Positions 26,155-36,121 of a DNA stretch of 64,000 nucleotides are shown here, in pieces. Position numbers and translations under genes: made by a program. Positions within the stretch are counted from its first letter, which is position 1; every line of letters starts with the position of its first letter. The notes under the pieces were generated by a model that saw only the letters and a program-made list of their open reading frames with translations, did no database searches and had not been told where the DNA came from. The stretch is from Roseicella aerolata (lineage in GTDB: Bacteria > Pseudomonadota > Alphaproteobacteria > Acetobacterales > Acetobacteraceae): NCBI RefSeq assembly GCF_020523605.1, contig NZ_JAJAQI010000023.1, positions 25,607 to 89,606 of the forward strand, written 5' to 3'.

Positions 26155-26600
26155 GTGGAGACATACCGCGGCGATCTCGTGAACGAGGCAGGGGCGCAGT
26201 TTACCAAGCAGGAAGGAGGGCGGGCAATTCACTGCAGGGCGTGGGTGCGCGATGCCGGCGCCGGCGACAGCGCTGCCCCGGATGAAATGCAGCCGGTTCC
26301 GGACATCCCGAACAATCCAGGACATTCCCGGCAATGGTCAGGGTGGCACCGCGTAGGCCAGCGCCTCCGGTGGCTCGCCCCGAAAACGGTGAGATGCCCC
26401 GCCCACGGCATCGCAGGACACCGCATCCGAAGCCTGACCATTCACGGCGCGCGGTTTGCCGCGCCGATCGCTGTGCCAGCCGCTCCCATCATCCGCTTCG
26501 GCCCGCCTCCGGCCGATAGCGCTTGCGCCGGCGCCCGCGCACGCCACCTTCCCTTCCGGAGCGGACGCGGGCAGCGTCCGGAGCGGGAGGGACCCGACCG
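26155..26600. other. Gene-free divergent region
   Basis: About 450 bases between the 78-aa gene and an ABC receptor gene. It contains a GGCGCG/CGCGCC hairpin (26446-26465) and a CGGACGC/GCGTCCG hairpin (26572-26590) that abuts the ribosome-binding site of the receptor gene. I looked for a TPP riboswitch because the receptor is NMT1/THI5-like; the conserved thi-box halves are absent. No RNA gene seen. Confidence 0.45.
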
Positions 26601-27638
26601 ATGAGCATCCAACGCTTCACCGTCTCGCGCCGCGCGGCGCTCGGGCTGCTCGGCGCAGGCGCGCCGCTGCTGCTGGCCGCCCCCGGCCCGGTGCGGGCCC
26701 AGCCGCGGCTCGACCGCGTCTCCTTCGTCACCAATTGGCGCGCCCAGGCCGAGCATGGCGGCTTCTATCAGGCGCAGGCGGCGGGCCTCTACCGGAAGGC
26801 GGGGCTGGAGGCGGAACTCCGCACCGGCGGGCCGCAGATCAACCCGGCGCAGCTCCTGCTCGGCGGGCGGGTGGACATGTCCATGGGCAATGGCCTCGCC
26901 GCGCTCAACTTCGTGCGGGAGAACATCCCCTTCCTCTGCATCGCGGCGATCTTCCAGAAGGACATGCAGGTCCTGATCGCGCATCCGAATACCGGCTTCA
27001 CGGGATTCGAGGCGCTGCGCGGCCGCACCATCCTGGTCGGCGCCGAGGCACGGGTGACCTGGTGGCCCTTCCTGGTGAAGAAATATGGCCTGCGGGAGGA
27101 CCAGCTCCGCCCCTATACCTTCAACCTGCAACCCTTCCTGGCCGACAGGATGCTGGTGCAGCAGGGCTATCTCGGCTCCGAGCCCTTCTCCATCCGCCAG
27201 GCCGGGGTGAATCCCGAGACGCTGCTGCTGCACGATGCCGGATTCGAGAATTACGGCACCACCATCAATATCGGCGCCAGGACCCTGTCCGAGCGGCGGG
27301 AGGTGATCCAGCGCTTCGTCGACGCGACGATGGAAGGCTGGGACCAGTACCTGAAGGGGCCGGCGGGCGGCTTCGACACCGCGGCGGCGAATGCGCTGAT
27401 CCGGCAGCAGAATCCGGAGATGTCGGATGAGCTGATCGCCTTCGGCACCCGCATGATGAACGAGGCGGGGATCGTCCGCTCGGGCGATGCCGCGACGCTC
27501 GGCATCGGCGCCATGACAGAGGATCGCTGGCGCCACTTCCATGCCGCGGTCGCCGAGGTAGGTGTCCTGCCGAAGGAGCTGGACTGGCGGCGCGCTTTCG
27601 ACCTCTCCCTGGTGAACAAGGGGATCGGCAAGGCGTGA
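26601..27638 (+). CDS. ABC transporter substrate-binding protein, NMT1/THI5-SsuA-like
   Basis: Periplasmic receptor, 345 aa. It has a Tat-type N-terminus (SRRAALGLLGAGAPLLLAA, cleavage near VRA-QP) and the NMT1 fold opening FVTNWRAQAEHGGFYQAQAA. LLLGGRVDMSMGNGLAALN is the typical 'amount of substrate in window' strand. The family binds aromatic or pyrimidine-like compounds, sulfonates or nitriles. No permease or ATPase gene lies next to it. Start at 26601 follows GGGAGGG. It is followed after 74 bases by a second, unrelated receptor gene. Confidence 0.85.
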   Translation: MSIQRFTVSRRAALGLLGAGAPLLLAAPGPVRAQPRLDRVSFVTNWRAQAEHGGFYQAQAAGLYRKAGLEAELRTGGPQINPAQLLLGGRVDMSMGNGLAALNFVRENIPFLCIAAIFQKDMQVLIAHPNTGFTGFEALRGRTILVGAEARVTWWPFLVKKYGLREDQLRPYTFNLQPFLADRMLVQQGYLGSEPFSIRQAGVNPETLLLHDAGFENYGTTINIGARTLSERREVIQRFVDATMEGWDQYLKGPAGGFDTAAANALIRQQNPEMSDELIAFGTRMMNEAGIVRSGDAATLGIGAMTEDRWRHFHAAVAEVGVLPKELDWRRAFDLSLVNKGIGKA

Positions 27639-27712
27639 CGCGCCGGGCGCTTGCTTGCCCTCCCGCCGCCGGCGCGATCTAATCCGCGCCGAACGGAACG
27701 GGGGAGACGCCA

Positions 27713-28534
27713 ATGCTGCGGCGCCGCGCGCTGCTGGCGGCCACGGGCGCCGCCACGGCCACTCCCCTGGCCGCCCGAGGCCCTCGCAGCGACGGAATCC
27801 CGCGCATGTCCCCTGACGTCCTTTCCCAATTGGCCCCGACCGGCGTGCTCCGCGCGGCCATCAACATGGGCAATTTCCTGCTCGTCACCGGCAGGACGCC
27901 GGAGGGGGAGCCGGATGGCGTCTCCCCCGACATGGCGCGGACCATCGCCGAGCGCCTCGGCGTGCCGGTGAAGCTGGTGCCCTATGCCCGGCCGAACGAG
28001 ATCGCGGATGCCGGCGGCACCGGCGCCTGGGACATCGCCAATATCGGCGCCGAGCCGCAGCGCGCCGCGAAGATCAGCTTCACCGCCGCCTATTGCGAGA
28101 TCGAGGCGACCTATCTGGTGCCCCCCGGCTCTCCCGTCACCGGCATGGCGCAGGTGGACCGGCCCGGCATCCGCATCGTCTCCAGCGCCGGCGCGGCCTA
28201 TACGCTCTGGCTGGAGCGGAACATCAGGAATGCCCAGCTCGTGCTAGTGCCGGGCGGCGGCGGCGCGGCCTTCAAGAGGTTCGTCGAGGACAAGGCGGAG
28301 GTCTATGCCGGGCTGCGACCGGGGCTGCTGAGCGATGTCGAGACCCTGCCCGGCGCCCGCATCCTGGACGGCCAGTTCATGGCGGTGCAGCAGGCGATCG
28401 GCACGGCGCGGGAGAACGAGGCGGGCGCCGCCTGGCTGCGCGACTTCGTCGAGGAGGCGAAGCGCAGCGGCCTGGTCGCCCAGCTGATCGAGAAGCACAA
28501 GGTCCGCGGACTGTCCGTGGCGCCCTTGGCCTGA
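27713..28534 (+). CDS. Polar-amino-acid-type ABC solute-binding protein
   Basis: Family 3 solute-binding protein, 273 aa, for amino acids, opines or similar. A short signal (MLRRRALLAATGAATATPLA) precedes LAPTGVLRAAINMGNFLLV, the typical first strand. GVSPDMARTIAERLGVPVKL and a WDIANIGAEPQRA segment follow. Alone apart from the NMT1-like gene upstream, with no permease nearby. GGGGAG lies before the ATG. A strong palindrome and a hairpin follow it and separate it from ftsH. Confidence 0.83.
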   Translation: MLRRRALLAATGAATATPLAARGPRSDGIPRMSPDVLSQLAPTGVLRAAINMGNFLLVTGRTPEGEPDGVSPDMARTIAERLGVPVKLVPYARPNEIADAGGTGAWDIANIGAEPQRAAKISFTAAYCEIEATYLVPPGSPVTGMAQVDRPGIRIVSSAGAAYTLWLERNIRNAQLVLVPGGGGAAFKRFVEDKAEVYAGLRPGLLSDVETLPGARILDGQFMAVQQAIGTARENEAGAAWLRDFVEEAKRSGLVAQLIEKHKVRGLSVAPLA

Positions 28535-28544
28535 CTCGAGGGAT

Positions 28545-28581
28545 CCAAGGGGTTCGACGTATACGTCGAACCGGCCCTTGG
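28545..28581. terminator. Long palindrome between convergent genes
   Basis: Core arms GGTTCGACGTA and TACGTCGAACC form a perfect 22-base palindrome (28551-28572), flanked by CCAAGGG (28545-28551) and CCCTTGG (28575-28581). A loop-less core suggests a cruciform or protein-binding site as much as a terminator. Confidence 0.5.
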
Positions 28582-28589
28582 CGGGGGGC

Positions 28590-28609
28590 GCGAGGGGCAG
28601 AGCCCCTCG

Positions 28610-28610
<1 letters not shown>
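28590..28610. terminator. Terminator hairpin of ftsH
   Basis: GCGAGGGGC, loop AGA, GCCCCTCGC, a perfect nine-base stem touching the ftsH stop codon. The same design as 6678-6698. Confidence 0.65.
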
Positions 28611-30448
<1,838 letters not shown>

Positions 30449-30640
30449 GCCTTGCCTTCCGCCCGCATGTCACGGTCCTGACTGGCTGAATGGTCCGACG
30501 GAAGCTTTGTTCCTGCCGGGCTTACTGCCTTGCGCGATGCGCACCGCAATGAACGGGATGCCCCCCCATCCGTTAGGCGGCGACCTGCCGATGCCATCCG
30601 GCAACCAGGCCCCCCTGAAAATGCGGAGAGGAGAGCGCAG

Positions 30641-31492
30641 ATGACCCGGACCATGACCGCCTATTTCGACAGTGTGCAGGAGGCCGAGCGCGCCGCCTAT
30701 GACCTGGCGCAGCGCGTGCCCGGCGTGCGCGGAGAGGTGTTCGATGCCCGCACCGACAGCCAGAGGCTGGAGGCGCTGGCGCTGCCGTCGGAGGATGCCG
30801 AGACGCTGCACGAGGGCTTCCGCCGCGGCGGCGGCGTGGTGCATGCCGAGGTGCCGGATGGGCGCTTCGAGGAACTGGCCGCCGCGCTGGAAGCGAGCGG
30901 CGCCGTCGATCTGGAGCAGCGCGAGGCGGAGTGGCGCAAATCCGGCTGGACCGGCGCGCGGCGCGGCGATGACGTGGCGCCACTGCCGACCGGCGGCGCC
31001 ACGGCCGCGCGCGGCAGCGCCACCACCGGCGCAGCCGGGGCGGCGGAGGCGCAGCGCCTCGGCCCCGCGACGGACGAGGCAAGCATCCCGATCGTCGAGG
31101 AGAGGCTGCGCGTCGGCAAGCGCGAGGCGGGGCATGGCCGCGTGCGCATCCGCAGCTATGTGGTCGAGACCCCGGTGCAGGAGCAGGTGACGCTGCGCGA
31201 GGAACACGTGCAGGTCGAGCGCCGCCCGGTGGACCGGGCAGTGAGCGGCACCGAGGCCGGCTTCCAGGAGCGCGTGGTGGAGGCGACGGAGCGCGCCGAG
31301 GAGGCCGTGGTCAGCAAGGAGGCGCGGGTGAAGGAGGAGGTGAGCCTGAAGAAGACCGCTGAGGAGCGCACCGAGACCGTCCGCGACACGGTCCGCCGGA
31401 CCGAGGTGGAGGTGGAGGACGGGCGCAGCGCCGGCGCCGCGAAGCGGAACGGCGTGGCCGGCACCGCCAAGGAACCGGGCCGGGACATCTGA
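30641..31492 (+). CDS. YsnF/DUF2382-domain stress protein
   Basis: A 283-aa soluble protein. The N-terminal part (residues 1-110) resembles the short alpha/beta fold of general stress proteins. The C-terminal part (about 150-260) is the DUF2382 module with its charged repeats: IPIVEERLRVGKREAGHGRV, VRIRSYVVETPVQEQVTLRE, VVSKEARVKEEVSLKK. The tail is low-complexity. Start at 30641 follows GGAGAGGAG. Relatives are often induced by desiccation or oxidative stress; here it faces an FtsH gene and precedes hflX. Confidence 0.83.
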   Translation: MTRTMTAYFDSVQEAERAAYDLAQRVPGVRGEVFDARTDSQRLEALALPSEDAETLHEGFRRGGGVVHAEVPDGRFEELAAALEASGAVDLEQREAEWRKSGWTGARRGDDVAPLPTGGATAARGSATTGAAGAAEAQRLGPATDEASIPIVEERLRVGKREAGHGRVRIRSYVVETPVQEQVTLREEHVQVERRPVDRAVSGTEAGFQERVVEATERAEEAVVSKEARVKEEVSLKKTAEERTETVRDTVRRTEVEVEDGRSAGAAKRNGVAGTAKEPGRDI

Positions 31493-31503
31493 GCTTCCTC
31501 GGG

Positions 31504-31523
31504 GGGTGGGCAGGCGCCCACCC
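31504..31523 (+). terminator. Terminator after DUF2382 gene
   Basis: GGGTGGGC, loop AGGC, GCCCACCC: a perfect eight-base stem 12 bases past the stop and 34 bases before hflX. Confidence 0.6.
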
Positions 31524-31556
31524 TCCTTCCCTCCCCCCGCAGGCATCAGGCGCAGC

Positions 31557-32915
31557 ATGAGCGACACCACCAGCCCCTCCGGCCCGCATGACACGGCGGC
31601 GGCACCGACGCGCACCGCCGTCATCCTTCCCTGGGAGGGTGGTCCGCAGGCGCCGCGCAGCGCTGAGGCGCGGCTGGCGGAGGCGGTGGAGCTGGCACGC
31701 GCCATCGGCCTTGCCATCCTGCACCAGGCCATCCTGCCGTTGCGTGAGGCGCGACCGGCGACGCTGCTCGGCAGCGGGCAGGTGGCGGCGATAGGGGAGG
31801 CGATCGCGGCTCAGCGCATCGAGCTTGCCGTGGTGGACGCGGCGCTGACGCCGGTGCAGCAGCGCAACCTGGAACGCGAGTGGCGCTGCAAGGTGATCGA
31901 CCGCACCGGCCTCATCCTCGACATCTTCGGGGAGCGGGCACGGACGCGGGAGGGCACGCTGCAGGTCGAGCTGGCGCATCTGCAATACCAGCGCAGCCGG
32001 CTGGTGCGGTCCTGGACCCATCTCGGGCGCCAGCGCGGCGGCTTCGGCTTCCTCGGCGGCCCCGGCGAGACCCAGATCGAGGCGGACCGAAGGCTGATCG
32101 GCGACCGCATCGCCCGCCTTCGGCAGGAGCTGGACGAGGTGCGCCGCACCCGCAGCCTGCATCGGCGCGCGCGGGAGCGGGTGCCCTTCCCGGTGGTCGC
32201 GCTGGTCGGCTACACCAATGCCGGCAAGTCCACGCTGTTCAACCGGCTGACCGGCGCCAGTGTGACGGCGGAGGACCAGCTCTTCGCCACCCTCGACCCG
32301 ACGCTGCGGGCCATGGACCTGCCCTCCGGCCGGCGCGTCATCCTCTCCGACACGGTCGGCTTCATCAGCGAATTGCCGACGGAACTGGTCGCCGCCTTCC
32401 GGGCGACGCTGGAGGAGGTCTCGGAGGCGGAGGTCATCCTGCATGTCCGCGATGCCGCGCATCCGGATACGGAGGCGCAGCGGGCGGATGTGATCGCGGT
32501 GCTCGAGGGCATGGCGAAGGACGGGATGCTGGAGGCCGGGTGGCAGCGCCGCAGCATCGAGGTGCTGAACAAGGCCGACCTGCTGGGCGGCACCGACCGG
32601 CTGCAGGGAAGGCCGGGCGCGGTCGCCGTCTCCGCCCTGACCGGAGAGGGGCTGGACGCGCTGCTGGCGGCGATCGACACCCGGCTTTCGGAAGGCATGG
32701 TGACGGTCGGCTACGATATCCCGGCCTCGGATGGCGCCCGGCTCGCCTGGCTCTACGGCCATGGCGAGGTGATCGGCCGGACGGACGGGGACGAGGCGAT
32801 CCATGTGACGGTGCGCCTCTCGCCCGAGGACCGCGCGCGCTTCGAGCGCGAGCGGGCCGGACGGAGGGATGACGCGCCGCCTGCCGCGGCCTCCCTGCCG
32901 GGGATGGAATTCTGA
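31557..32915 (+). CDS. hflX: GTPase HflX
   Basis: Ribosome-associated GTPase that splits stalled or hibernating ribosomes, 452 aa. The N-terminal nucleotide-binding domain contains LLGSGQVAAIG, then the linker with LVRSWTHLGRQRGGFGFLGG and GGPGETQIEADRR. The G domain shows G1 GYTNAGKST (218-226), a DTVGFI G3, and NKAD as G4. Hfq and HflK/C are not adjacent. Start at 31557 leaves a Ser/Thr/Pro-rich leader before VILPWEG. A palindromic repeat follows six bases after the stop. Confidence 0.94.
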   Translation: MSDTTSPSGPHDTAAAPTRTAVILPWEGGPQAPRSAEARLAEAVELARAIGLAILHQAILPLREARPATLLGSGQVAAIGEAIAAQRIELAVVDAALTPVQQRNLEREWRCKVIDRTGLILDIFGERARTREGTLQVELAHLQYQRSRLVRSWTHLGRQRGGFGFLGGPGETQIEADRRLIGDRIARLRQELDEVRRTRSLHRRARERVPFPVVALVGYTNAGKSTLFNRLTGASVTAEDQLFATLDPTLRAMDLPSGRRVILSDTVGFISELPTELVAAFRATLEEVSEAEVILHVRDAAHPDTEAQRADVIAVLEGMAKDGMLEAGWQRRSIEVLNKADLLGGTDRLQGRPGAVAVSALTGEGLDALLAAIDTRLSEGMVTVGYDIPASDGARLAWLYGHGEVIGRTDGDEAIHVTVRLSPEDRARFERERAGRRDDAPPAAASLPGMEF

Positions 32916-32920
32916 AACGA

Positions 32921-32960
32921 ATCGCGGACGGGCCTTCAGGCCCGTCCGCGATATGCTCTA
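32921..32960 (+). repeat. Palindromic repeat, hairpin-2 half copy with perfect stem
   Basis: ATCGCGGACGGGCC (32921-32934), loop TTCA, GGCCCGTCCGCGAT (32939-32952): a perfect 14-base stem, then ATGCTCTA. Right half and tail match hairpin 2 of the composite repeat. It probably terminates both hflX and the convergent small gene, and its last three bases are that gene's stop codon. Confidence 0.8.
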
Positions 32961-33083
32961 AAGCCGCACGCCCTCGGTCTGGAAGCGCTCCTCCGCGCTC
33001 TTCTGGAACTCGGCGTCGAGCACCACGGCGGCGCAGACGGCGAGCGCCACGGCGGCGAGGATGCCGGTAATGATGGCCTTCAC
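32958..33083 (-). CDS. Conserved 41-aa single-helix membrane protein
   Basis: Begins with GTG (33083) and reads (M)[18 protein letters not shown], then [19 protein letters not shown] and VRL. One N-terminal transmembrane helix is followed by a short amphipathic tail. I recall near-identical short proteins in many alphaproteobacteria (ending in RF.T.GVRL), which supports a real gene; this is memory, not a search. It overlaps the 3' end of mobA by four bases and its stop lies in the palindromic repeat. Confidence 0.7.
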   Translation of the reverse strand: MKAIITGILAAVALAVCAAVVLDAEFQKSAEERFQTEGVRL

Positions 33084-33742
33084 GGCGGCGGACTCCCTGC
33101 GGGATTGCTGTTCCCGGAGCGTATGGGTCCGGCCCGGCCGGCTTGCAAGAGTTCTTCCGCCACGGCCAGGTCCGCCGGCGCATTGGCGTTGAAGAAGGGG
33201 TCCACCGGCTCGGTCGGCCATTCCGCCGCGGCGCAGCCGAAGCGGGCGGTCCAGCGGTCGATCTTCTTCTCGCCCGAAAGCAGCGCCGCCCGCAGTTCCC
33301 CCCGCAGCGCCACGGGCCAGAGGCCGATCGGCGGGTGGGTCCAGTCGCCCGAGGCCGCGCAGGCCAGAGGCAGGCCGGCTGCCGCCCGCGCCGCCTCCAG
33401 CCTTGCCACCAGGTCCGGCGGCAGGAAGGGGCCGTCGCCCGGGACGGAGAGCACGGTCGGCAGGTCCGGCCGGTTGTCCGCCGCCCAGTCGAGCGCCGCC
33501 AGCACGCCGGCGAGCGGGCCCGGGAAGTCCGGCAGCGGGTCCGGCACCACCGGCAGGCCGTAGCGCGCGAAGCGCGCCGCATCGCCATTGGCGTTCAGGA
33601 TCACGGCCGCAACCTGCGGCGCCACGCGTTCCAGCACATGGTCCAGCAGTGGCCGCCCGGCCAGCAGCCGCAGCGGCTTGTCCCCGCCGCCCATGCGCCG
33701 TGCCAGGCCACCGGCCAGCACGACGGCAAGCACCCTGCTCAT
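33080..33742 (-). CDS. mobA: Molybdenum cofactor guanylyltransferase
   Basis: Attaches GMP to molybdopterin to form the MGD cofactor of DMSO-reductase-family enzymes such as formate dehydrogenase. The 220-aa protein has the nucleotidyl-transferase signature [20 protein letters not shown] (5-24), LLDHVLERV, and the Mg-binding [12 protein letters not shown] (98-109; the usual CD is GD). A C-terminal [10 protein letters not shown] segment is also typical. It shares the strand with fdhD 180 bases upstream, consistent with a formate-dehydrogenase-related role. Confidence 0.92.
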   Translation of the reverse strand: MSRVLAVVLAGGLARRMGGGDKPLRLLAGRPLLDHVLERVAPQVAAVILNANGDAARFARYGLPVVPDPLPDFPGPLAGVLAALDWAADNRPDLPTVLSVPGDGPFLPPDLVARLEAARAAAGLPLACAASGDWTHPPIGLWPVALRGELRAALLSGEKKIDRWTARFGCAAAEWPTEPVDPFFNANAPADLAVAEELLQAGRAGPIRSGNSNPAGSPPP

Positions 33743-33923
33743 GCCCTTCTACCCCGGCCCGGCCGCAAGGGTGGTTCCGCCGCCCCGGCCATGGCTGCGC
33801 CGCGCGGAGCGACAATGCCGGTCCCGGGGATCGCTGCAGGCGGCCGGCGAGGCCGGCGCGCAGCATCCCGGGCACCGGCGTGGACGGCCCGGGACGCTCC
33901 ATCCGCCGGGTGGCCGGCGCGCC

Positions 33924-34808
33924 TCATGCCCCCTCCGCCTCCCGGCTGTTCTTCCGCCAGTGCTTCGCGCTCTCCTCCTCGACATAGGCGAGGTCCGCGT
34001 CGAAGACGATCCGCTCCTCCCCCGCCAGGGCGGTGAAGCGCTTGCCCTTGCAGCGGCCGATCAGGGTCAGCCCGACCTCCCGCGCCAGTTCCACCCCCCA
34101 GGCGGTGAAGCCGCTGCGCGAGACCAGGATGGGAATGCCCATCCGCACCGTCTTGATCACCATCTCCGAGGTCAGGCGGCCGGTGGTGTAGAAGATCTTG
34201 TCCGCCGGGTCGGCGCCGGTGCGGAACATCCAGCCGGCGATCTTGTCCACCGCGTTGTGCCGGCCGACATCCTCCATATAGACCAGCGGCCGGTCCTGCC
34301 GGCACAGCGCGCAGCCATGGATCGCCCCGGCCTCCAGGTAGAGGGTCGGCAGGGTGTTGATCCGGTGCAGCAGGCGGTAGAGCCAGGAGGTCCGGATCTC
34401 GGCGGACATCGGAAGCCGGGCCCTGGAAAAACCCTCCATGAGGTCGCCGAAGGCGGTGCCCTGGGCGCAGCCGCTGGTCAGGGTCTTCTTCTTCAGCTTC
34501 TCCTCGTAGTCGGTGCGGCGCTCGGTCCGCACCACCACCACCTGCAGGTCGTCGTCATACTCGATGCCGGTGACGGTATCGTCCCGCCGCAGCATGCCCT
34601 GGTTCAGCAGGTAGCCCAGCGCCAGATCCTCCGGCCGGTCGAGGATCGTCATCATGGTGACGATCTCCTGCCCGTTCAGATAAAGCGTCAGCGGTCGCTC
34701 CACCGTGACGCTCGCTTCCACGCGAGCGCCGGTATGGTCGATGCCGGCGACACGGCGCGTGAGGCGCGGATCGGCGGGGTCGGGCTGGACCAGCAGGGAC
34801 TCTTCCAT
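33924..34808 (-). CDS. fdhD: Formate dehydrogenase accessory sulfurtransferase FdhD
   Basis: Transfers sulfur from IscS to the molybdenum cofactor before insertion into formate dehydrogenase. The 294-aa protein has LTLYLNGQEIVTMM, the DLALGYLLNQG segment, a Cys region TSGCAQGT, the pair CALC in GAIHGCALCRQD (equivalent to the CxxC of E. coli), DVGRHNAVDKIAGW and FYTTGRLTSEMVIKT. Start at 34808. The formate dehydrogenase itself is outside the window. Confidence 0.94.
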   Translation of the reverse strand: MEESLLVQPDPADPRLTRRVAGIDHTGARVEASVTVERPLTLYLNGQEIVTMMTILDRPEDLALGYLLNQGMLRRDDTVTGIEYDDDLQVVVVRTERRTDYEEKLKKKTLTSGCAQGTAFGDLMEGFSRARLPMSAEIRTSWLYRLLHRINTLPTLYLEAGAIHGCALCRQDRPLVYMEDVGRHNAVDKIAGWMFRTGADPADKIFYTTGRLTSEMVIKTVRMGIPILVSRSGFTAWGVELAREVGLTLIGRCKGKRFTALAGEERIVFDADLAYVEEESAKHWRKNSREAEGA

Positions 34809-34894
34809 GACGGGAAAGGGTGGGGCGGCATGGTCCTGCACGCAACCCGCGCCACGGCGCTGACGTTTTCCCGCCATATTTCAGGAGGTTGTCC

Positions 34895-35437
34895 ATGCCC
34901 ACCTACCGCTTCCCGGCCGAGGCCGGGCTGGCCCTGGAGGGCGGAGCACCCAGCGCCGCCGCCATCACCGACCGGCTGGCGGAACTCGGGCTGACGCGGC
35001 AGGAGGTGATGGTCACCCGCCACGACGATGCCGCGACGCTGGAAGGCAGCGTGCCGGACGACACGACGCGGGAGCGGATCCTGCTCGCGGTCGGCAACAT
35101 CCAGGGCATCGCGCGGGTGGAGGACCGGCTGACCGTGGCGCGGAGCAGCGGCCTGCTGGACACGCTGGGCGCCTTCGCCCGACTGCCCGCCGGCAGCGCC
35201 AGCACGGAGGCGGCGGAGCGCGCCGTGCATCGCGCGACGCCGGATACCGATACGGGCTTCGGCCCGGGCGGGAGCATCCTGCACCTTGTGCAGCCGGGGG
35301 AGACGCTGGAGGCGATCGCGGCCCGGCACTATGGCGACACGGCGGCGGCCGGATGGATCCTGGAATCCAACACGCCGGTGCTGGCCGATGCCTCGGCGCT
35401 GCGGCCGGGCATGGTGCTGCGATTGCCGCCGCGATAG
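34895..35437 (+). CDS. BON-LysM domain protein (LysM-containing, YgaU-like)
   Basis: A 180-aa soluble or envelope protein. Residues about 20-75 form a BON-like fold (ITDRLAELGLTRQEVMVTRH, then VPDDTTRERILLAVGNIQGI). Residues 128-178 are a LysM module (LHLVQPGETLEAIAARHYGD, ILESNTPVLADASALRPG). This architecture matches E. coli YgaU/Kbp, a potassium-binding protein. The start at 34895 has AGGAGG at 34883-34888. Divergent from fdhD. No signal peptide. Confidence 0.82.
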   Translation: MPTYRFPAEAGLALEGGAPSAAAITDRLAELGLTRQEVMVTRHDDAATLEGSVPDDTTRERILLAVGNIQGIARVEDRLTVARSSGLLDTLGAFARLPAGSASTEAAERAVHRATPDTDTGFGPGGSILHLVQPGETLEAIAARHYGDTAAAGWILESNTPVLADASALRPGMVLRLPPR

Positions 35438-35641
35438 GGGCGAGGCCCCGTCGGCCGATCAGGGCCGCTGCCTTTCCCAGGCGTCCCGGTGACTGTTGCC
35501 GCTGTTCCTGAGGTCGCGCGACATGCCCTGCGTCGCGCTGTCCGGCCGTGCCTTCCCTGCGCGCGCCGGCAGCGGGCGATGGCGGCTGGAGCCGCTTGCG
35601 GCGGCGCGTGCATGCCGGGCCGCATGCATCTGCCCTGACAT

Positions 35642-35690
35642 CAATGACCCATGGCGAACCGGCGTCCGGTTCTGAATGCTCATTCGCTGC
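35642..35690 (-). repeat. Palindromic repeat, hairpin-1 half copy (reversed)
   Basis: Read on the minus strand it contains CATTCAGAACCGGACGCC and GCCATGGGTCATTG, matching hairpin 1 plus linker of the copy at 63784-63834. Hairpin 2 is absent. Confidence 0.65.
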
Positions 35691-35784
35691 AGCCGCGATG
35701 CGATGGGGCAGGGCTGCGGGTCTTCATGGCTGGCCCCTGGGCTGGTCCCTGGCCCGGTCGTGCCTCGGCGCCGCTAGCTCGTCC

Positions 35785-35810
35785 GGAACCGGAACAAGAC
35801 ATGATTCGTT
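35785..35810 (+). promoter_or_regulatory. EcfG-type promoter candidate upstream of sigma gene
   Basis: GGAAC (35785-35789), 17 bases, CGTT (35807-35810). It fits the EcfG consensus. It is about 310 bases from the chosen start codon, which implies a long leader or a misplaced start. Confidence 0.5.
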
Positions 35811-36121
35811 AACAAAAGTAACGGAAATTCGATCTCGCCTGCCTTGACCGGCCTTCCCCCCGGTGCCTAAGGACCAAGTCAGCCAGGGTCCATGCCGCCT
35901 GCGCAACTCTGCCCCGCAGATTGCGCAGCGGGTCTGGTCGTCTCCTGAGTCTATCACCACATCCCGCGTGCGCCGCTGAAGCAGCGCGCCTTTCCTCACG
36001 GCTGTTCAATTGCCAGTGCGCCTTTTTGGCGCGACGGGCGTTTGGCCGTGCCGAGGGCGCCGCGCCGGCGCGAGCCGACATGCAGGCGGGCCGCAGGGCC
36101 TGCCCAGGAGTGGATCGAGTG

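Larger units (their letters stand above)
35438..36121. other. 684-bp region upstream of the sigma-factor gene
   Basis: No convincing gene. A 74-codon minus-strand frame (35459-35683) lacks a ribosome-binding site and overlaps the repeat. The region holds a reversed hairpin-1 repeat (35642-35690), an EcfG-like promoter (35785-35810), and a weak TTGACC-N18-TAAGGA (35844-35873) that might be a second promoter. It is the most AT-rich stretch for several kilobases (around 35800-35835). Confidence 0.5.

Noticed and set aside
26123..26600. TPP riboswitch upstream of the NMT1/THI5-like receptor
   Set aside because: A CTGAGATG is present, but the second conserved thi-box half (ACCTGATCTGG-like) and the stem arrangement are missing.
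28551..28572. tRNA T-loop (GGTTCGA)
   Set aside because: The sequence is part of a symmetric palindrome with no acceptor, anticodon or D arms around it.
30449..30640. EcfG promoter for ftsH
   Set aside because: A GTTCC is present on the right strand, but the -10 element reads ATT instead of GTT, so the match is not good enough.
35459..35683. A 74-codon minus-strand ORF upstream of the sigma gene
   Set aside because: Part of it is the palindromic repeat, and no start signal is seen. The C-terminal 21 codons look slightly better but are too short to support.
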